In this document: one piece after another, positions 25,462-33,477 of the stretch
Numbering within the stretch: position 1 is the stretch's first letter
Layout: every line of letters begins with the position of its first letter
From: Bacillota bacterium
GTDB taxonomy: Bacteria > Bacillota > Clostridia > Lachnospirales > Anaerotignaceae
Direction: 5' to 3'
DNA length: 64,000 bases
NCBI GenBank assembly: GCA_021768705.1
Contig: JAETUG010000002.1
Coordinates: 1-64,000 of the forward strand
The notes under the pieces: model-generated
Seen by the model: the letters and a program-made list of their open reading frames with translations, nothing else
Databases searched by the model: none
Told to the model about the DNA's origin: nothing
Program-made: the position numbers and the translations under genes

Positions 25462-26661
25462 ATGTTTACTTCATTTTTCTATCTTCTTCGTGCCAGAGGG
25501 CTGAAGGTCTCCCTGAATGAGTGGATGTCCCTCATCGAAGCATTGGACAAGGGGCTGCACCATTCCTCCTTTACGGGGTTCTATTACCTTTGCCGTGCCA
25601 TTCTGGTAAAAAGCGAAGCGGATTTCGACAAATTTGATGGGGCTTTCCTGGAATATTTCAAGGACATGGAACGAGCCTCCGATGAACTGCCCAAGGAGCT
25701 TTTAGACTGGCTGAATAAGCCCAGAGAGGAACTGGACGGCAGCTTCAGCGAGGAAGACCTGCTCCGCAACATGGGTCTGCCGGAAGATGTGATCCAGCAA
25801 ATGTTTTTGGAACGGCTGAAAGAACAGCACGAACAGCATAACGGCGGCTCCAAATGGATCGGCACCAGAGGGGCTTCCCCCTTCGGCAATAATGGACAGA
25901 TCGATAAAGGCATCCGTGTGGGCGGCGAAAGCAAAAAGAAAAGCGCCTTCCAAGTGGCAGGGGAGAGAAAATTCCGTGATTTCCGTGAGGATAATGTGCT
26001 GGATACCCGCCAATTCCAGATGGCCTTCCGCCGTCTGCGGCAATTTTCCGCCCGTGCGGATGAAGCCAGAACGGAATTTGATATCGACGGTACCATTCGG
26101 GAAACCTGCGACAACGCCGGCACTTTGAAGGTAGTTTATGATAAACCCAGAAGAAATACCGTAAAGGTACTGCTTCTGATGGACAGCGGCGGCTCTATGG
26201 ATTATTACAGCCGCATGTGTTCCGCCCTCTTCCAGGCGGTACGCAATTCCAACCATTTCAAAGACCTGCAGGTATTCTATTTCCATAACTGCATCTATTC
26301 CAAAATCTTCAAGGACCCTCGGATGCGCCCCGCTTCCGCCACCCCCACGGAATGGATTTTGCAGAATATCAGCAGCGAATACAAGGTCATCATCGTTGGG
26401 GATGCCCAGATGGACCCCTACGAACTGATGGAAGGCAGCTGGTACAGCTATGGCGCCAGGGATAAGACCCCTGGTATTGAGTGGCTGCGCCGCTTCAAGG
26501 AAAAATATCCCCATATCGTGTGGCTGAACCCTTCCGAACGGCCCTATTGGGGCGGCTGGTGGGCAAAGACCTACGATATTCTCGCCAAAGAATTTGATAT
26601 GTACCGCCTGACGCTGGATGATCTGAATATCGCTTTGAAAAAGCTGATGGTAAATCGCTGA
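25462..26661 (+). CDS. VWA (CoxE-like) protein, partner of the MoxR ATPase
   Basis: 399 residues. The N-terminal half is helical and charged; the VWA domain begins near residue 235 with VLLLMDSGGSMDYY. The metal-ion site reads D-S-G-G-S rather than the usual D-x-S-x-S, a variant common in CoxE-like partners of MoxR ATPases. A basic KSKKKSAFQ linker lies at ~155. The C-terminus includes IVWLNPSERPYWGGWWAKTYDI. No membrane segment or signal peptide, so it acts in the cytoplasm. Confidence 0.85.
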   Translation: MFTSFFYLLRARGLKVSLNEWMSLIEALDKGLHHSSFTGFYYLCRAILVKSEADFDKFDGAFLEYFKDMERASDELPKELLDWLNKPREELDGSFSEEDLLRNMGLPEDVIQQMFLERLKEQHEQHNGGSKWIGTRGASPFGNNGQIDKGIRVGGESKKKSAFQVAGERKFRDFREDNVLDTRQFQMAFRRLRQFSARADEARTEFDIDGTIRETCDNAGTLKVVYDKPRRNTVKVLLLMDSGGSMDYYSRMCSALFQAVRNSNHFKDLQVFYFHNCIYSKIFKDPRMRPASATPTEWILQNISSEYKVIIVGDAQMDPYELMEGSWYSYGARDKTPGIEWLRRFKEKYPHIVWLNPSERPYWGGWWAKTYDILAKEFDMYRLTLDDLNIALKKLMVNR

Positions 26662-26684
26662 ACTGCCTTTGCGTATTTGCACCA

Positions 26685-26714
26685 TTGACAAGGCATCCTC
26701 ATATCCTATATACT
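26685..26714 (+). promoter_or_regulatory. Promoter of the guanidine-responsive gene
   Basis: TTGACA (26685-26690), 18-base spacer, TATACT (26709-26714), shortly before the riboswitch. Confidence 0.75.
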
Positions 26715-26738
26715 GGAATAAGATTATATATTATTTGG

Positions 26739-26832
26739 TTTTCTAGGGTTCCGCAGAAAGATTCTGGTCTGAGACCAAGAGAAAACCCACGGTATCTACC
26801 GTGTCACGGAAGGATAAAAGCCTGGGAGATAT
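26739..26832 (+). promoter_or_regulatory. Guanidine-I riboswitch (ykkC motif)
   Basis: Conserved ykkC blocks: CTAGGGTTCCG, GGTCTGAGACC, ACCCACGG, CACGGAAGGATAAAAGCCTGGGAGA. It sits directly before an SMR transporter gene, its usual target. Guanidine binding is expected to prevent the following terminator. Confidence 0.93.
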
Positions 26833-26862
26833 TCAAACAAAGAGTATTTCTCAGGCTTTTTT
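26818..26862 (+). terminator. Terminator of the guanidine-I riboswitch
   Basis: AAGCCTGGGAGATA pairs with TATTTCTCAGGCTT and is followed by TTTTT. Its 5' arm is also part of the conserved aptamer 3' side, which explains the ON switch. Confidence 0.8.
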
Positions 26863-26901
26863 GTTGTTTCCGGTCATTTTCATAGAAAGGAGGTATTTTC
26901 C

Positions 26902-27219
26902 ATGCCCTGGTTTTATCTTGTCATCGCCGGAATATTTGAAGTGGTCTGGTCTACAGCCATGAAATATTCCGAAGGCTTTTCCAAGCTGGTGCCATCCATT
27001 TTCACTATCGCAGGTATGATCGTTAGCTTCTATTTTCTTTCACAGGCGACCAAAACCCTGCCCCTTGGCACAGCCTATGCTATCTGGACAGGAATCGGCT
27101 CTATGGGGGCTGTCCTTTTGGGTATTGTGCTGTTCCATGAAGCGATCAATCCCTTCCGTATTCTCTTCCTGCTTCTGATTCTTATTGGAATTTTGGGGCT
27201 GAAATTGACTGCATCTTAA
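26902..27219 (+). CDS. gdx: Guanidinium exporter of the SMR family
   Basis: 105 residues, four membrane helices. The essential Glu of SMR pumps is E13 (AGIFEVVWSTAMKYSEGF); the WSTAMKYSEGF wording is that of Gdx/SugE rather than EmrE-type drug pumps. PLGTAYAIWTGIGSMGA and the C-terminal GLKL are also typical. It exchanges guanidinium for protons and is controlled by the guanidine-I riboswitch just upstream. Confidence 0.95.
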   Translation: MPWFYLVIAGIFEVVWSTAMKYSEGFSKLVPSIFTIAGMIVSFYFLSQATKTLPLGTAYAIWTGIGSMGAVLLGIVLFHEAINPFRILFLLLILIGILGLKLTAS

Positions 27220-27247
27220 AAAAGGTCAGGCAAATGCCTGACCTTTT
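27220..27247. terminator. Terminator after gdx
   Basis: AAAAGGTCAGGC and GCCTGACCTTTT flank AAAT; usable in both directions and shared with the minus-strand MFS remnant. Confidence 0.85.
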
Positions 27248-27263
27248 CGTCATTTTGAAGCGA

Positions 27264-27568
27264 TTATGCTCTTTCCATCTTTTTTCTATAGGTAAAGGAA
27301 GAAGGATGGTTTCTGCCAATGAGGATATAGACCAAAATAGACAGGATATTGAACACCGCCATGATGACAAACATTTCCCCATAGCCAAAGGATGAGATCA
27401 GCATCCCCGCATTGCCGCCGCCATGCCTGCTACTGCCTCCGAACCGCCCAGATACTCAATGTAGAATGGAAATGTGGACAAGATGGACAGATGATTTAGG
27501 AATACCAGAAAATTAATGATGATAATAAACACAAAATTCCGATTCCACAATTTTACTTCCTTTTGCAA
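27264..27568 (-). pseudogene. MFS transporter remnant with large internal deletion and frameshift
   Basis: The start (TTG at 27568 behind AGGAGG) gives an MFS-like N-terminus: LWNRNFVFIIIINFLVFLNH and TFPFYIEYLGGSEAVAGMAAA. At about 27415, in a GGCGGCAATG run, the frame changes and the sequence continues as an MFS C-terminus (SSFGYGEMFVIMAVFNILSILVYILIGR) that ends at 27264. A normal MFS protein has about 400 residues; only ~100 codons remain. So most of the gene was lost in one deletion, leaving both ends. Confidence 0.75.
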
Positions 27569-27766
27569 AAGAACGACCTCCTTTTTCTGATAAAAATTTT
27601 TCCGCATAAAAAAAGAAAGAGCTGCTCACACACCAATCACAATCGGATTTACGCGTGTAAGCAACTCATTGCAATACTTTTATACCATATTTTTTGAAAA
27701 AATGTAAGTAAAAAATTTTTTTATTTTACAAGCATCGGAGGGTGTATTTTGATAAAGCAAAGGGGC

Positions 27767-28834
27767 TTAGTCAACCTTAACTGTCCAGCCGAAGGTGTCT
27801 TCTTTCAGTCCCCACTGCACGCCTGTCAGTTCATCATAGACCTTCTGGGTCATTTCGCCAATTTCGTTATTGTTCACAACAGCCTTTTCCTCCCCACGAA
27901 CAAAACCGCCGATGGGTGTAACGACCGCCGCTGTGCCGCACATGAAGGCTTCCTGCACCGTGCCGTTTTTACAGCCTTCCATCAGTTCATCTACGGTGAT
28001 CTTGCGTTCTACGGTTTCCATCCCCCAGCTCTTTGCCAGTTCCAGGATAGATTTTCTTGTAACGCCGGGCAGGATAGAACCATTCAGTTCGGGGGTTACC
28101 AGCTTGCCGTTCCAAACGAACATCAGGTTCATGCCGCCGCCTTCTTCCACATATTTCCGTTCTACGCCGTCTACCCATACAACCTGAGAATACCCCTTTG
28201 CCGCTGCCTTTTCACCGGCTCTTGTGGCCGCTGCGTAGTTACCGCCGCATTTTGCATAGCCTGTGCCGCCGCGAACCGCACGGACATCGTCCATTTCGAT
28301 CAGCATATCAACAGGAGCCAGCCCACTCTTATAATAACTGCCTACCACGCAGGCGATCACCATAAATGTGGCGTGGGAGATACCATGCAGGGCCAGGTCT
28401 GCATCCGTACCAAACAGGAAGGGTCGCAGATACAGGGATGTGCCATACTGATCGGGTACCCAGTCTTTTTCCACCTCTACATATTTTCTCAGATATTCCA
28501 CTGCATCATCCACATCGAACTGGGGCAGACACAGTCGTTCCGCAGAATTGTTCATACGTTTGAAGTTTTCCACAGGGCGGAACATCTGCACCGTGCCATC
28601 AGGCTTACGGTATGCTTTCAGCCCTTCAAATACCTCTGCGCCATAGTGGAACACCAGGGCGGCAGGATTCAGCGCAATGTCATCAAAGGGAACGATGCGG
28701 GCATTCTGCCAGCCATTTTCCGCATCCCATTCCATCATAAACATATGATCTGTGAAAGCTACGCCGAAGGGCACAGTCGCAGGATCGGGTTTTTTCTTGG
28801 GGTTTGTTGTTTTTGTCACTTTTACTTCCATCAT
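27767..28834 (-). CDS. ilvE: Branched-chain amino acid aminotransferase
   Basis: 355 residues, the long bacterial/eukaryotic BCAT type. N-terminal FGVAFTDHMFMMEWD, the HYGAEVFEGLKAYR motif, PLP Lys in GTGYAKCGGNYAAA (~200), and EEGGGMNLMFVWNGKLVTPELNGSILPGVTR. It transaminates Leu, Ile and Val with 2-oxoglutarate. It ends the minus-strand cluster with the 2-hydroxyacid dehydrogenase and the permease, which suggests a fermentation rather than biosynthetic role. Confidence 0.93.
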   Translation of the reverse strand: MMEVKVTKTTNPKKKPDPATVPFGVAFTDHMFMMEWDAENGWQNARIVPFDDIALNPAALVFHYGAEVFEGLKAYRKPDGTVQMFRPVENFKRMNNSAERLCLPQFDVDDAVEYLRKYVEVEKDWVPDQYGTSLYLRPFLFGTDADLALHGISHATFMVIACVVGSYYKSGLAPVDMLIEMDDVRAVRGGTGYAKCGGNYAAATRAGEKAAAKGYSQVVWVDGVERKYVEEGGGMNLMFVWNGKLVTPELNGSILPGVTRKSILELAKSWGMETVERKITVDELMEGCKNGTVQEAFMCGTAAVVTPIGGFVRGEEKAVVNNNEIGEMTQKVYDELTGVQWGLKEDTFGWTVKVD

Positions 28835-28863
28835 AGTTATTTTCTCCTTTGTCTCTTCTTGAT

Positions 28864-28877
28864 TTTTTCTTTTGTAT
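28864..28877 (-). repeat. ATACAAAAGAAAAA motif before ilvE
   Basis: One of four exact copies of this 14-mer on the minus strand; it lies 30 bases upstream of the ilvE start. The others are at 29893, 31532 and 31555. Confidence 0.6.
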
Positions 28878-28883
28878 GTATGT

Positions 28884-29834
28884 TTATTTATTTTCTTCTA
28901 CGAATTTGATATTGCCACGGATGACATCGCAGGATTTTTTGAATTCCGCCTTTTCTGCATTGTTCAGGGGGATTTCTACGATCTCTTCCACGCCGTTTTT
29001 GCCGATAACGCAGGGTACACCCACAAATACGTCTGTTTCGCCGTATTCTCCGCAAAGCTCTGCGCTGGCAGGCATGATCTGCTTTTCATCATGCAGGACG
29101 ATGCTTACCATACGGGCTGCCGTGGTGGCAATGCCATATTCTGTGCAGAATTTGCCGGAAAATGTGACCCAGCCGCCGCCGATGGATTCTTTCTGCAGCG
29201 CATCTTTATCGAAACGGAAGCGTTCATCTGTTTTCGCCCATTCCTCCAAGGATTTACCGTGGAAGGAAACATTGCTCCATGCGGCAAATTGCTGATTGCC
29301 ATGTTCCCCCAGCATATACGCTGTAATAGATTTGTGGTCGATGCCGGTCTGTCTTGCCAGTGCAGATAACAAACGGGAGGTATCCAAGCCTGTGCCTGTG
29401 CCGAAAACACGGCCACGGGGCAGGCCTAAGCCCTTCGCCAGCTGCTGTGTGACAACGTCACAGGGGTTCGTGATGTTGACAACAACGCCGTCAAAACCGG
29501 AAGCCTTTACTTTGTCTACATAGCTGTTGACTGTCGGCACGGTAAATTTCATTTCATCTGTTCTGTCCTGATTTTCCCGCAATATTTCGATTTTGCCAAT
29601 GCTGTTGACGATCACGTCGCAGTCTCCCAGGTCTTCATAGGAACCCACACTGACTGTCACTCTATGGGGCAGATAAGCTACACTGTCCCGCAGATCCTGA
29701 CATTCGCTGTTTGCCTTTTTTTCATTGACGTCCACCAATACCAGCTCGTCCGCAATGCCCTGTACTGCCAGGCTATATGCCACATGGGCACCTACATGAC
29801 CCAAACCAATGATACCAACTTTTCTTGTTTTCAT
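28884..29834 (-). CDS. L-2-hydroxyisocaproate / L-lactate dehydrogenase
   Basis: 316 residues; start at the ATG after GGAGGAATTACAG. NAD-binding VGIIGLGHVGAHVAYSL, GTGTGLDTSRLLSALA and the catalytic His in YMLGEHGNQQFAAWS. The GEHGNxQF.AWS wording and overall layout match L-2-hydroxyisocaproate dehydrogenase of lactobacilli as I remember it better than standard LDH. Beside the BCAT it could reduce 2-ketoisocaproate in the reductive branch of leucine fermentation; beside a lactate permease it could also handle lactate. The substrate cannot be settled from sequence alone. Confidence 0.85.
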   Translation of the reverse strand: MKTRKVGIIGLGHVGAHVAYSLAVQGIADELVLVDVNEKKANSECQDLRDSVAYLPHRVTVSVGSYEDLGDCDVIVNSIGKIEILRENQDRTDEMKFTVPTVNSYVDKVKASGFDGVVVNITNPCDVVTQQLAKGLGLPRGRVFGTGTGLDTSRLLSALARQTGIDHKSITAYMLGEHGNQQFAAWSNVSFHGKSLEEWAKTDERFRFDKDALQKESIGGGWVTFSGKFCTEYGIATTAARMVSIVLHDEKQIMPASAELCGEYGETDVFVGVPCVIGKNGVEEIVEIPLNNAEKAEFKKSCDVIRGNIKFVEENK

Positions 29835-29892
29835 CTGTAATTCCTCCATTCTGTTTGAATGCTTCTTTTGTTGTATCGATTTTCTTTCCATG

Positions 29893-29906
29893 TTTTTCTT
29901 TTGTAT
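29893..29906 (-). repeat. ATACAAAAGAAAAA motif before the hydroxyacid dehydrogenase
   Basis: Exact copy of the 14-mer, with shorter ACAAAAGAAG variants on both sides (29866-29876 and 29922-29933), in the 110-base leader between permease and dehydrogenase. Confidence 0.6.
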
Positions 29907-29944
29907 ATTTTTTTGTAAAATCTCTTCTTTTGTAACGTTTTATA

Positions 29945-31465
29945 TCACATCCCGAAATTAGGGAAGAGGATATGCGTATAGAGCATAGCCAGAACCATAT
30001 ATTCCAGCAGCAGGATGCCGAATACCACAATGCCTTTTCTCAAAACCTCGCCTTCTCTGCCGATGATATCGACCGTGGCGCAGGCTGCAACGACATTATT
30101 GGGACAGATCATATTGCCCAGAGAAGCACCTGCATTTTGTCCGGCAAATACCGTCACGGGATTGATACCCAGCATATTGCAGGCATCTACGTGCATGGGC
30201 GCAAACATGATATTGGAGCCAAGGCCTGTGCCCGTTGCAAAGGAACCGGATGCACCGATAAATACTGCCGCTGCGGGATAGAAGAAACCGGCTGCCCCTG
30301 CGATGGTCGTTGCGATGACTGTCATCATGCCGGTATCGGCACTCTGCATGATATAGGATACGGTCAGCAGAGAACCCATGGTAACCATGACGGGCATCAC
30401 ACGCTTTAAGGTCTGCCCCATGGTATCCACAAAATCATTCAGGCTGACCCCAAGGATCACGCCGCCAGCTGCCGCACAGAAGAATACAACACAGTCTACC
30501 CAAACGATATAACCAAAGGTAGTCAGGATAGAGAAGGGTACCGTATATCGAACCACAGGAAGCAGCACCACCAGCAGCAGATAAGGAGACAATGCACGGA
30601 AGGAAGAATAATGTCCCTCTTCTGCACCGTCAAATTCCGCCTGATACAGATATTCCTCAGGGGTATCGATCTTGAAAACCTTCAGATATACCACAGAAAG
30701 GATGATGGAAAGCAAGCCCGTACCAAGGCTGGTGGTCTCGGGGCCAACGAAATTGGAAATCCCAAACATCAAAAGACAAGTGCTGATCCCGGCAAAAACC
30801 AGATACGGAAGGATGCCCTTGAACCCTTTTCTGCCAAAGGCAATCATAACGATCAGGAAAGGAATGATGAGAACACCAAACATATGGATCCTGCCGACCA
30901 TGGAGGAGTTCAACGCTGCTGTACTCAGCCCCTGTTCCACCAAATAGCTGCCGCCTGTGATGGTGGTCAGACCTGCGCCGCCCCAAGAACAGGGAGTGGC
31001 ATCCCCCAAGAGGGCAACCACGATGGCTACCAGCGGATGGAAACCAAGGCCCACCAGGAAAGGTGCTGCGATAGCTGCGGGGGAGCCTGCCCCTGCTGCC
31101 CCTTCCAAAAAGATGGGAACCATCATACCGGCAATAACCAGCTGGGCTCTTCTGTCGCGGGTAACCCCTGCCAGTGTTTTCTGCACCTGACGGATGGCAC
31201 CCGTATGCTGCATCAGGTTCAGCAGCAGGAAGGAGGAAAAGACCAGCATAACGATCTTCGCACTCTCCTTGATGCCTTTCCAGAGCAGGGCATCTGTATT
31301 TGTGACCATCTCCTTGAATGCCAGAGACTGCATGTTAAAATAAGTGAATGCAATGAGGATTGTATACACCAGCGCCAAAGGGGCCACCTTCATCGCCGGT
31401 TTTTTCAGAAAAAGGATTCCCACCAATACAAATAACAGGGGGCTCAATGCCATTAAAAAAGTCAT
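29945..31465 (-). CDS. lldP: L-lactate permease (LctP/LldP family)
   Basis: 506 residues from the ATG preceded by AAAGGAGATG. Twelve or more membrane helices. Family motifs: GMMVPIFLEGAAGAGSPAAIAAPFLVGLGF, LLGDATPCSWGGAG, SGSFATGTGLGSNIMF, FAGQNAGASLGNMICPNNVVAA. A proton-coupled carrier for lactate, glycolate and other 2-hydroxy acids. As first large gene of the cluster it could export the hydroxyacid made by the downstream dehydrogenase or import lactate. Confidence 0.92.
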   Translation of the reverse strand: MTFLMALSPLLFVLVGILFLKKPAMKVAPLALVYTILIAFTYFNMQSLAFKEMVTNTDALLWKGIKESAKIVMLVFSSFLLLNLMQHTGAIRQVQKTLAGVTRDRRAQLVIAGMMVPIFLEGAAGAGSPAAIAAPFLVGLGFHPLVAIVVALLGDATPCSWGGAGLTTITGGSYLVEQGLSTAALNSSMVGRIHMFGVLIIPFLIVMIAFGRKGFKGILPYLVFAGISTCLLMFGISNFVGPETTSLGTGLLSIILSVVYLKVFKIDTPEEYLYQAEFDGAEEGHYSSFRALSPYLLLVVLLPVVRYTVPFSILTTFGYIVWVDCVVFFCAAAGGVILGVSLNDFVDTMGQTLKRVMPVMVTMGSLLTVSYIMQSADTGMMTVIATTIAGAAGFFYPAAAVFIGASGSFATGTGLGSNIMFAPMHVDACNMLGINPVTVFAGQNAGASLGNMICPNNVVAACATVDIIGREGEVLRKGIVVFGILLLEYMVLAMLYTHILFPNFGM

Positions 31466-31531
31466 AGTAACATCTCCTTTAAAAATCTTTGGTACATTTT
31501 TTTGTTTTCTCTTTTGTGCATTTCCATCTGG

Positions 31532-31568
31532 TTTTTCTTTTGTATGCTTCTGTGTTTTTCTTTTGTAT
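31532..31568 (-). repeat. Two ATACAAAAGAAAAA motifs in the permease leader
   Basis: Exact copies at 31532-31545 and 31555-31568 (23 bases apart), with a weaker GCACAAAAGAGAAAA at 31505-31519. They lie between an upstream terminator and the permease start. Confidence 0.6.
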
Positions 31569-31601
31569 CTATGCAATGTTCATTTGCTTTCTTCGGGAAA
31601 C

Positions 31602-31633
31602 AAAAAAGACCCAAGGCCAAATGCCATGGGTCT
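31602..31633 (-). terminator. Terminator/attenuator between the small peptide gene and the permease
   Basis: Minus-strand AGACCCATGGC and GCCTTGGGTCT pair, followed by TTTTTTG. It would limit readthrough from the upstream promoter into the permease. Confidence 0.75.
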
Positions 31634-31673
31634 GCGAACACAAACATATCCCAGTTTTTTTCTTAGGGGCGGT

Positions 31674-31799
31674 TTATTTTTGCACATGACAATTGACGCT
31701 ATTCTTCTTTTCATTCAAAATACCAATGACCAGAATCATAACGCTAATTAGCAGGACAGCAAAACCATATGCAGTTGTCGTGAATGTAGGATTCATCAT
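31674..31799 (-). CDS. Small single-pass membrane peptide, 41 residues
   Basis: An ATG-ATG start follows GGAAAGAGG at the right distance and the frame ends in TAA at 31674. The peptide has a short polar N-terminus (MMNPTFTTTAYG), one membrane helix (about residues 12-28) and a Lys/Asn-rich C-terminal tail. It has its own promoter (31835-31863) and terminator. Position directly ahead of the lactate permease suggests an accessory or regulatory peptide of that transporter; this is inference. I do not recognise a family. Confidence 0.6.
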   Translation of the reverse strand: MMNPTFTTTAYGFAVLLISVMILVIGILNEKKNSVNCHVQK

Positions 31800-31834
31800 A
31801 ACGCATAACCTCTTTCCAAAAAACTGATAAAAAA

Positions 31835-31863
31835 AAGATATCACTTTATTTTTTATGCGTCAA
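31835..31863 (-). promoter_or_regulatory. Promoter of the small peptide/permease cluster with upstream dyad
   Basis: Minus-strand TTGACG (31858-31863), 17-base spacer, TATCTT (31835-31840). An inverted repeat CGTAAAAA/TTTTTACG (31864-31889) abuts the -35 box and may be an operator. Confidence 0.65.
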
Positions 31864-31997
31864 CGTAAAAAACAGCGAGGATTTTTACGGTTTTGTATCT
31901 ATTTTTATACATATTTTCCCATGTACCGACAAAAATACCAAAGAGACAAATGTCCGTCTTATTATTTCGCATACAAATTACCAACCACGCAAAATAA

Positions 31998-32029
31998 AAA
32001 TCCCCCGATATCACAATATCAGGGGATTT
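31998..32029 (-). terminator. Terminator of trxA
   Basis: AAATCCCCTGATATTG and GATATCGGGGGATTT pair on the minus strand and are followed by TTATTTTG. Confidence 0.8.
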
Positions 32030-32037
32030 GATATGTC

Positions 32038-32352
32038 TTACAAAAGTTTTTCCAGTTTTTCCTTCAAATAAGCTGCGGGAACCGCCCCTACCACCGCATC
32101 GGCAGGCGCACCATCCTTGAAGAAGATCATATTGGGAACGCTCATGATCTGATATTTCTGAGCCAGATCCATGGATTCATCGATATCTACTTTTACGATC
32201 TTTGCTTTGCCCTCATATTCTGCGGACATCTGCTCCAGCACGGGACCCATCATCTGGCAAGGGCCGCACCATGTAGCGGAAAAATCCACCAAAACGGGAA
32301 CCTTGCTTTCTAAAACTTCCATCTGAAATTCTTTGGACTTTACCTGTTTCAT
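32038..32352 (-). CDS. trxA: Thioredoxin
   Basis: 104 residues from the second ATG, which has AAGGAGG 8 bases upstream. Active site WCGPC (~29-33) in FSATWCGPCQMMGPV, the KVDIDES strand, and the cis-Pro motif SVPNMIFF. Monocistronic with its own promoter and terminator. General disulfide reductase. Confidence 0.95.
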   Translation of the reverse strand: MKQVKSKEFQMEVLESKVPVLVDFSATWCGPCQMMGPVLEQMSAEYEGKAKIVKVDIDESMDLAQKYQIMSVPNMIFFKDGAPADAVVGAVPAAYLKEKLEKLL

Positions 32353-32418
32353 TTTCATTTCCTCCTTATGTTTTTATTTTCTATCTTAACCTTTTGATGA
32401 TTTCTTATGTTTGCAATC

Positions 32419-32447
32419 AGTATAGCACAAAAAGGAAATATTTTCAA
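32419..32447 (-). promoter_or_regulatory. Promoter of trxA
   Basis: Minus-strand TTGAAA (32442-32447), 17-base spacer, TATACT (32419-32424). An AT-rich dyad GAATTA-N6-TAATTC (32465-32482) lies just upstream and could bind a Fur/PerR-type regulator, but the match is too loose to assign. Confidence 0.65.
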
Positions 32448-32626
32448 TAATTTTTCTTAAATAAGAATTATTATTGTAATTCGATCACAAAACTTTTCCG
32501 ATTTGCTGTATATTTCCCCTCAAAGGGGCAATACTGATGACTGAGGATGTTACTCCCCCTTAGAATGTTTTCGGAATCATTCTGAAATCATTCTAACTAA
32601 CATTCTTTCTACTTCTTCCCCTTAAG

Positions 32627-32657
32627 AAAAGGACGACAGAAATCTGTCGTCCTTTTT
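32627..32657. terminator. Terminator after murI
   Basis: AAAAGGACGACAGA and TCTGTCGTCCTTTTT pair; on the minus strand it follows murI by a few bases. The stretch 32483-32626 upstream on the trxA side holds scattered AGAATG/CATTCT repeats and no gene. Confidence 0.8.
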
Positions 32658-32662
32658 GTTTG

Positions 32663-33466
32663 TCAATATTTTTCAATATCAATAATTTCCGGCTGATAGC
32701 CATGCTTCAATGCCTTCTGGCAAACGAATTTGAAGGTATCCGTGCTGTCGCTGAGATAGAACTGCTTTTCGCCCACTTCTTCGCTTTCATTCAGCATGTC
32801 TCTTTCCCCAAGAAAATGCATCACCCGCTTGGCTGTGGCCTTGGCAGGGTCTACCAGCTTGATGGCATCGCCTACGGTCGTGCCGATACAGCGTTTCAGC
32901 AGAGGATAATGGGTGCAGCCCAAAACCAGAGAATCGATGCCTGTTTCCACCAAATCTGTCAGATAGTTTTTCGCCGCCTGACGGGAAACCTCGTTATCTG
33001 TCCAGCCTTCTTCCGCCAAAGGCACGAAAAGGGGACAGGCCTTTGTGAACACCTGCATTTCGCTGTCCTGGGCGCAGATCATTCTTTCATAAGCGCCGGA
33101 ACGCACCGTACCGGGCGTACCGATCACGCCGATCTTTTTATTTTTTGTAGAGCGCAGAGCCTCCTCCACCCCGGGCACAACAACGCCGAAGATTGGCACA
33201 TCGAAGGTGGACCGCAGCTCATCCAGACTGTTGGAGCTGGCTGTATTGCAGGCTACGATGATCGCCTTTACGTCCTTGCTCAGCAAAAAGCGCACATTCT
33301 GCTTAGAATATTTCGTTACGGCTTCCTTGGACTTGGTACCATAGGGCACACGAGCCGTGTCGCCAAAATATATGATATTTTCATGGGGCATGACCTTCAT
33401 GATCTGCTTTACCACAGTCAAACCGCCCACCCCGGAATCAAATACACCGATAGGTCTTGTATCCAT
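32663..33466 (-). CDS. murI: Glutamate racemase
   Basis: 267 residues; the ATG at 33466 follows AAGGAG and starts just inside the intergenic space after ddl. Motifs IGVFDSGVGGLTV, catalytic Cys in VACNTASSN (~72) and the second Cys in LVLGCTHYPLL (~183). Provides D-glutamate for peptidoglycan. Paired with ddl in one operon for D-amino-acid supply. Confidence 0.95.
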   Translation of the reverse strand: MDTRPIGVFDSGVGGLTVVKQIMKVMPHENIIYFGDTARVPYGTKSKEAVTKYSKQNVRFLLSKDVKAIIVACNTASSNSLDELRSTFDVPIFGVVVPGVEEALRSTKNKKIGVIGTPGTVRSGAYERMICAQDSEMQVFTKACPLFVPLAEEGWTDNEVSRQAAKNYLTDLVETGIDSLVLGCTHYPLLKRCIGTTVGDAIKLVDPAKATAKRVMHFLGERDMLNESEEVGEKQFYLSDSTDTFKFVCQKALKHGYQPEIIDIEKY

Positions 33467-33477
33467 ACTACTTCTCC

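Noticed and set aside
32465-32482. Fur/PerR box before trxA
   Set aside because: The dyad GAATTA-N6-TAATTC does not fit either consensus closely enough.
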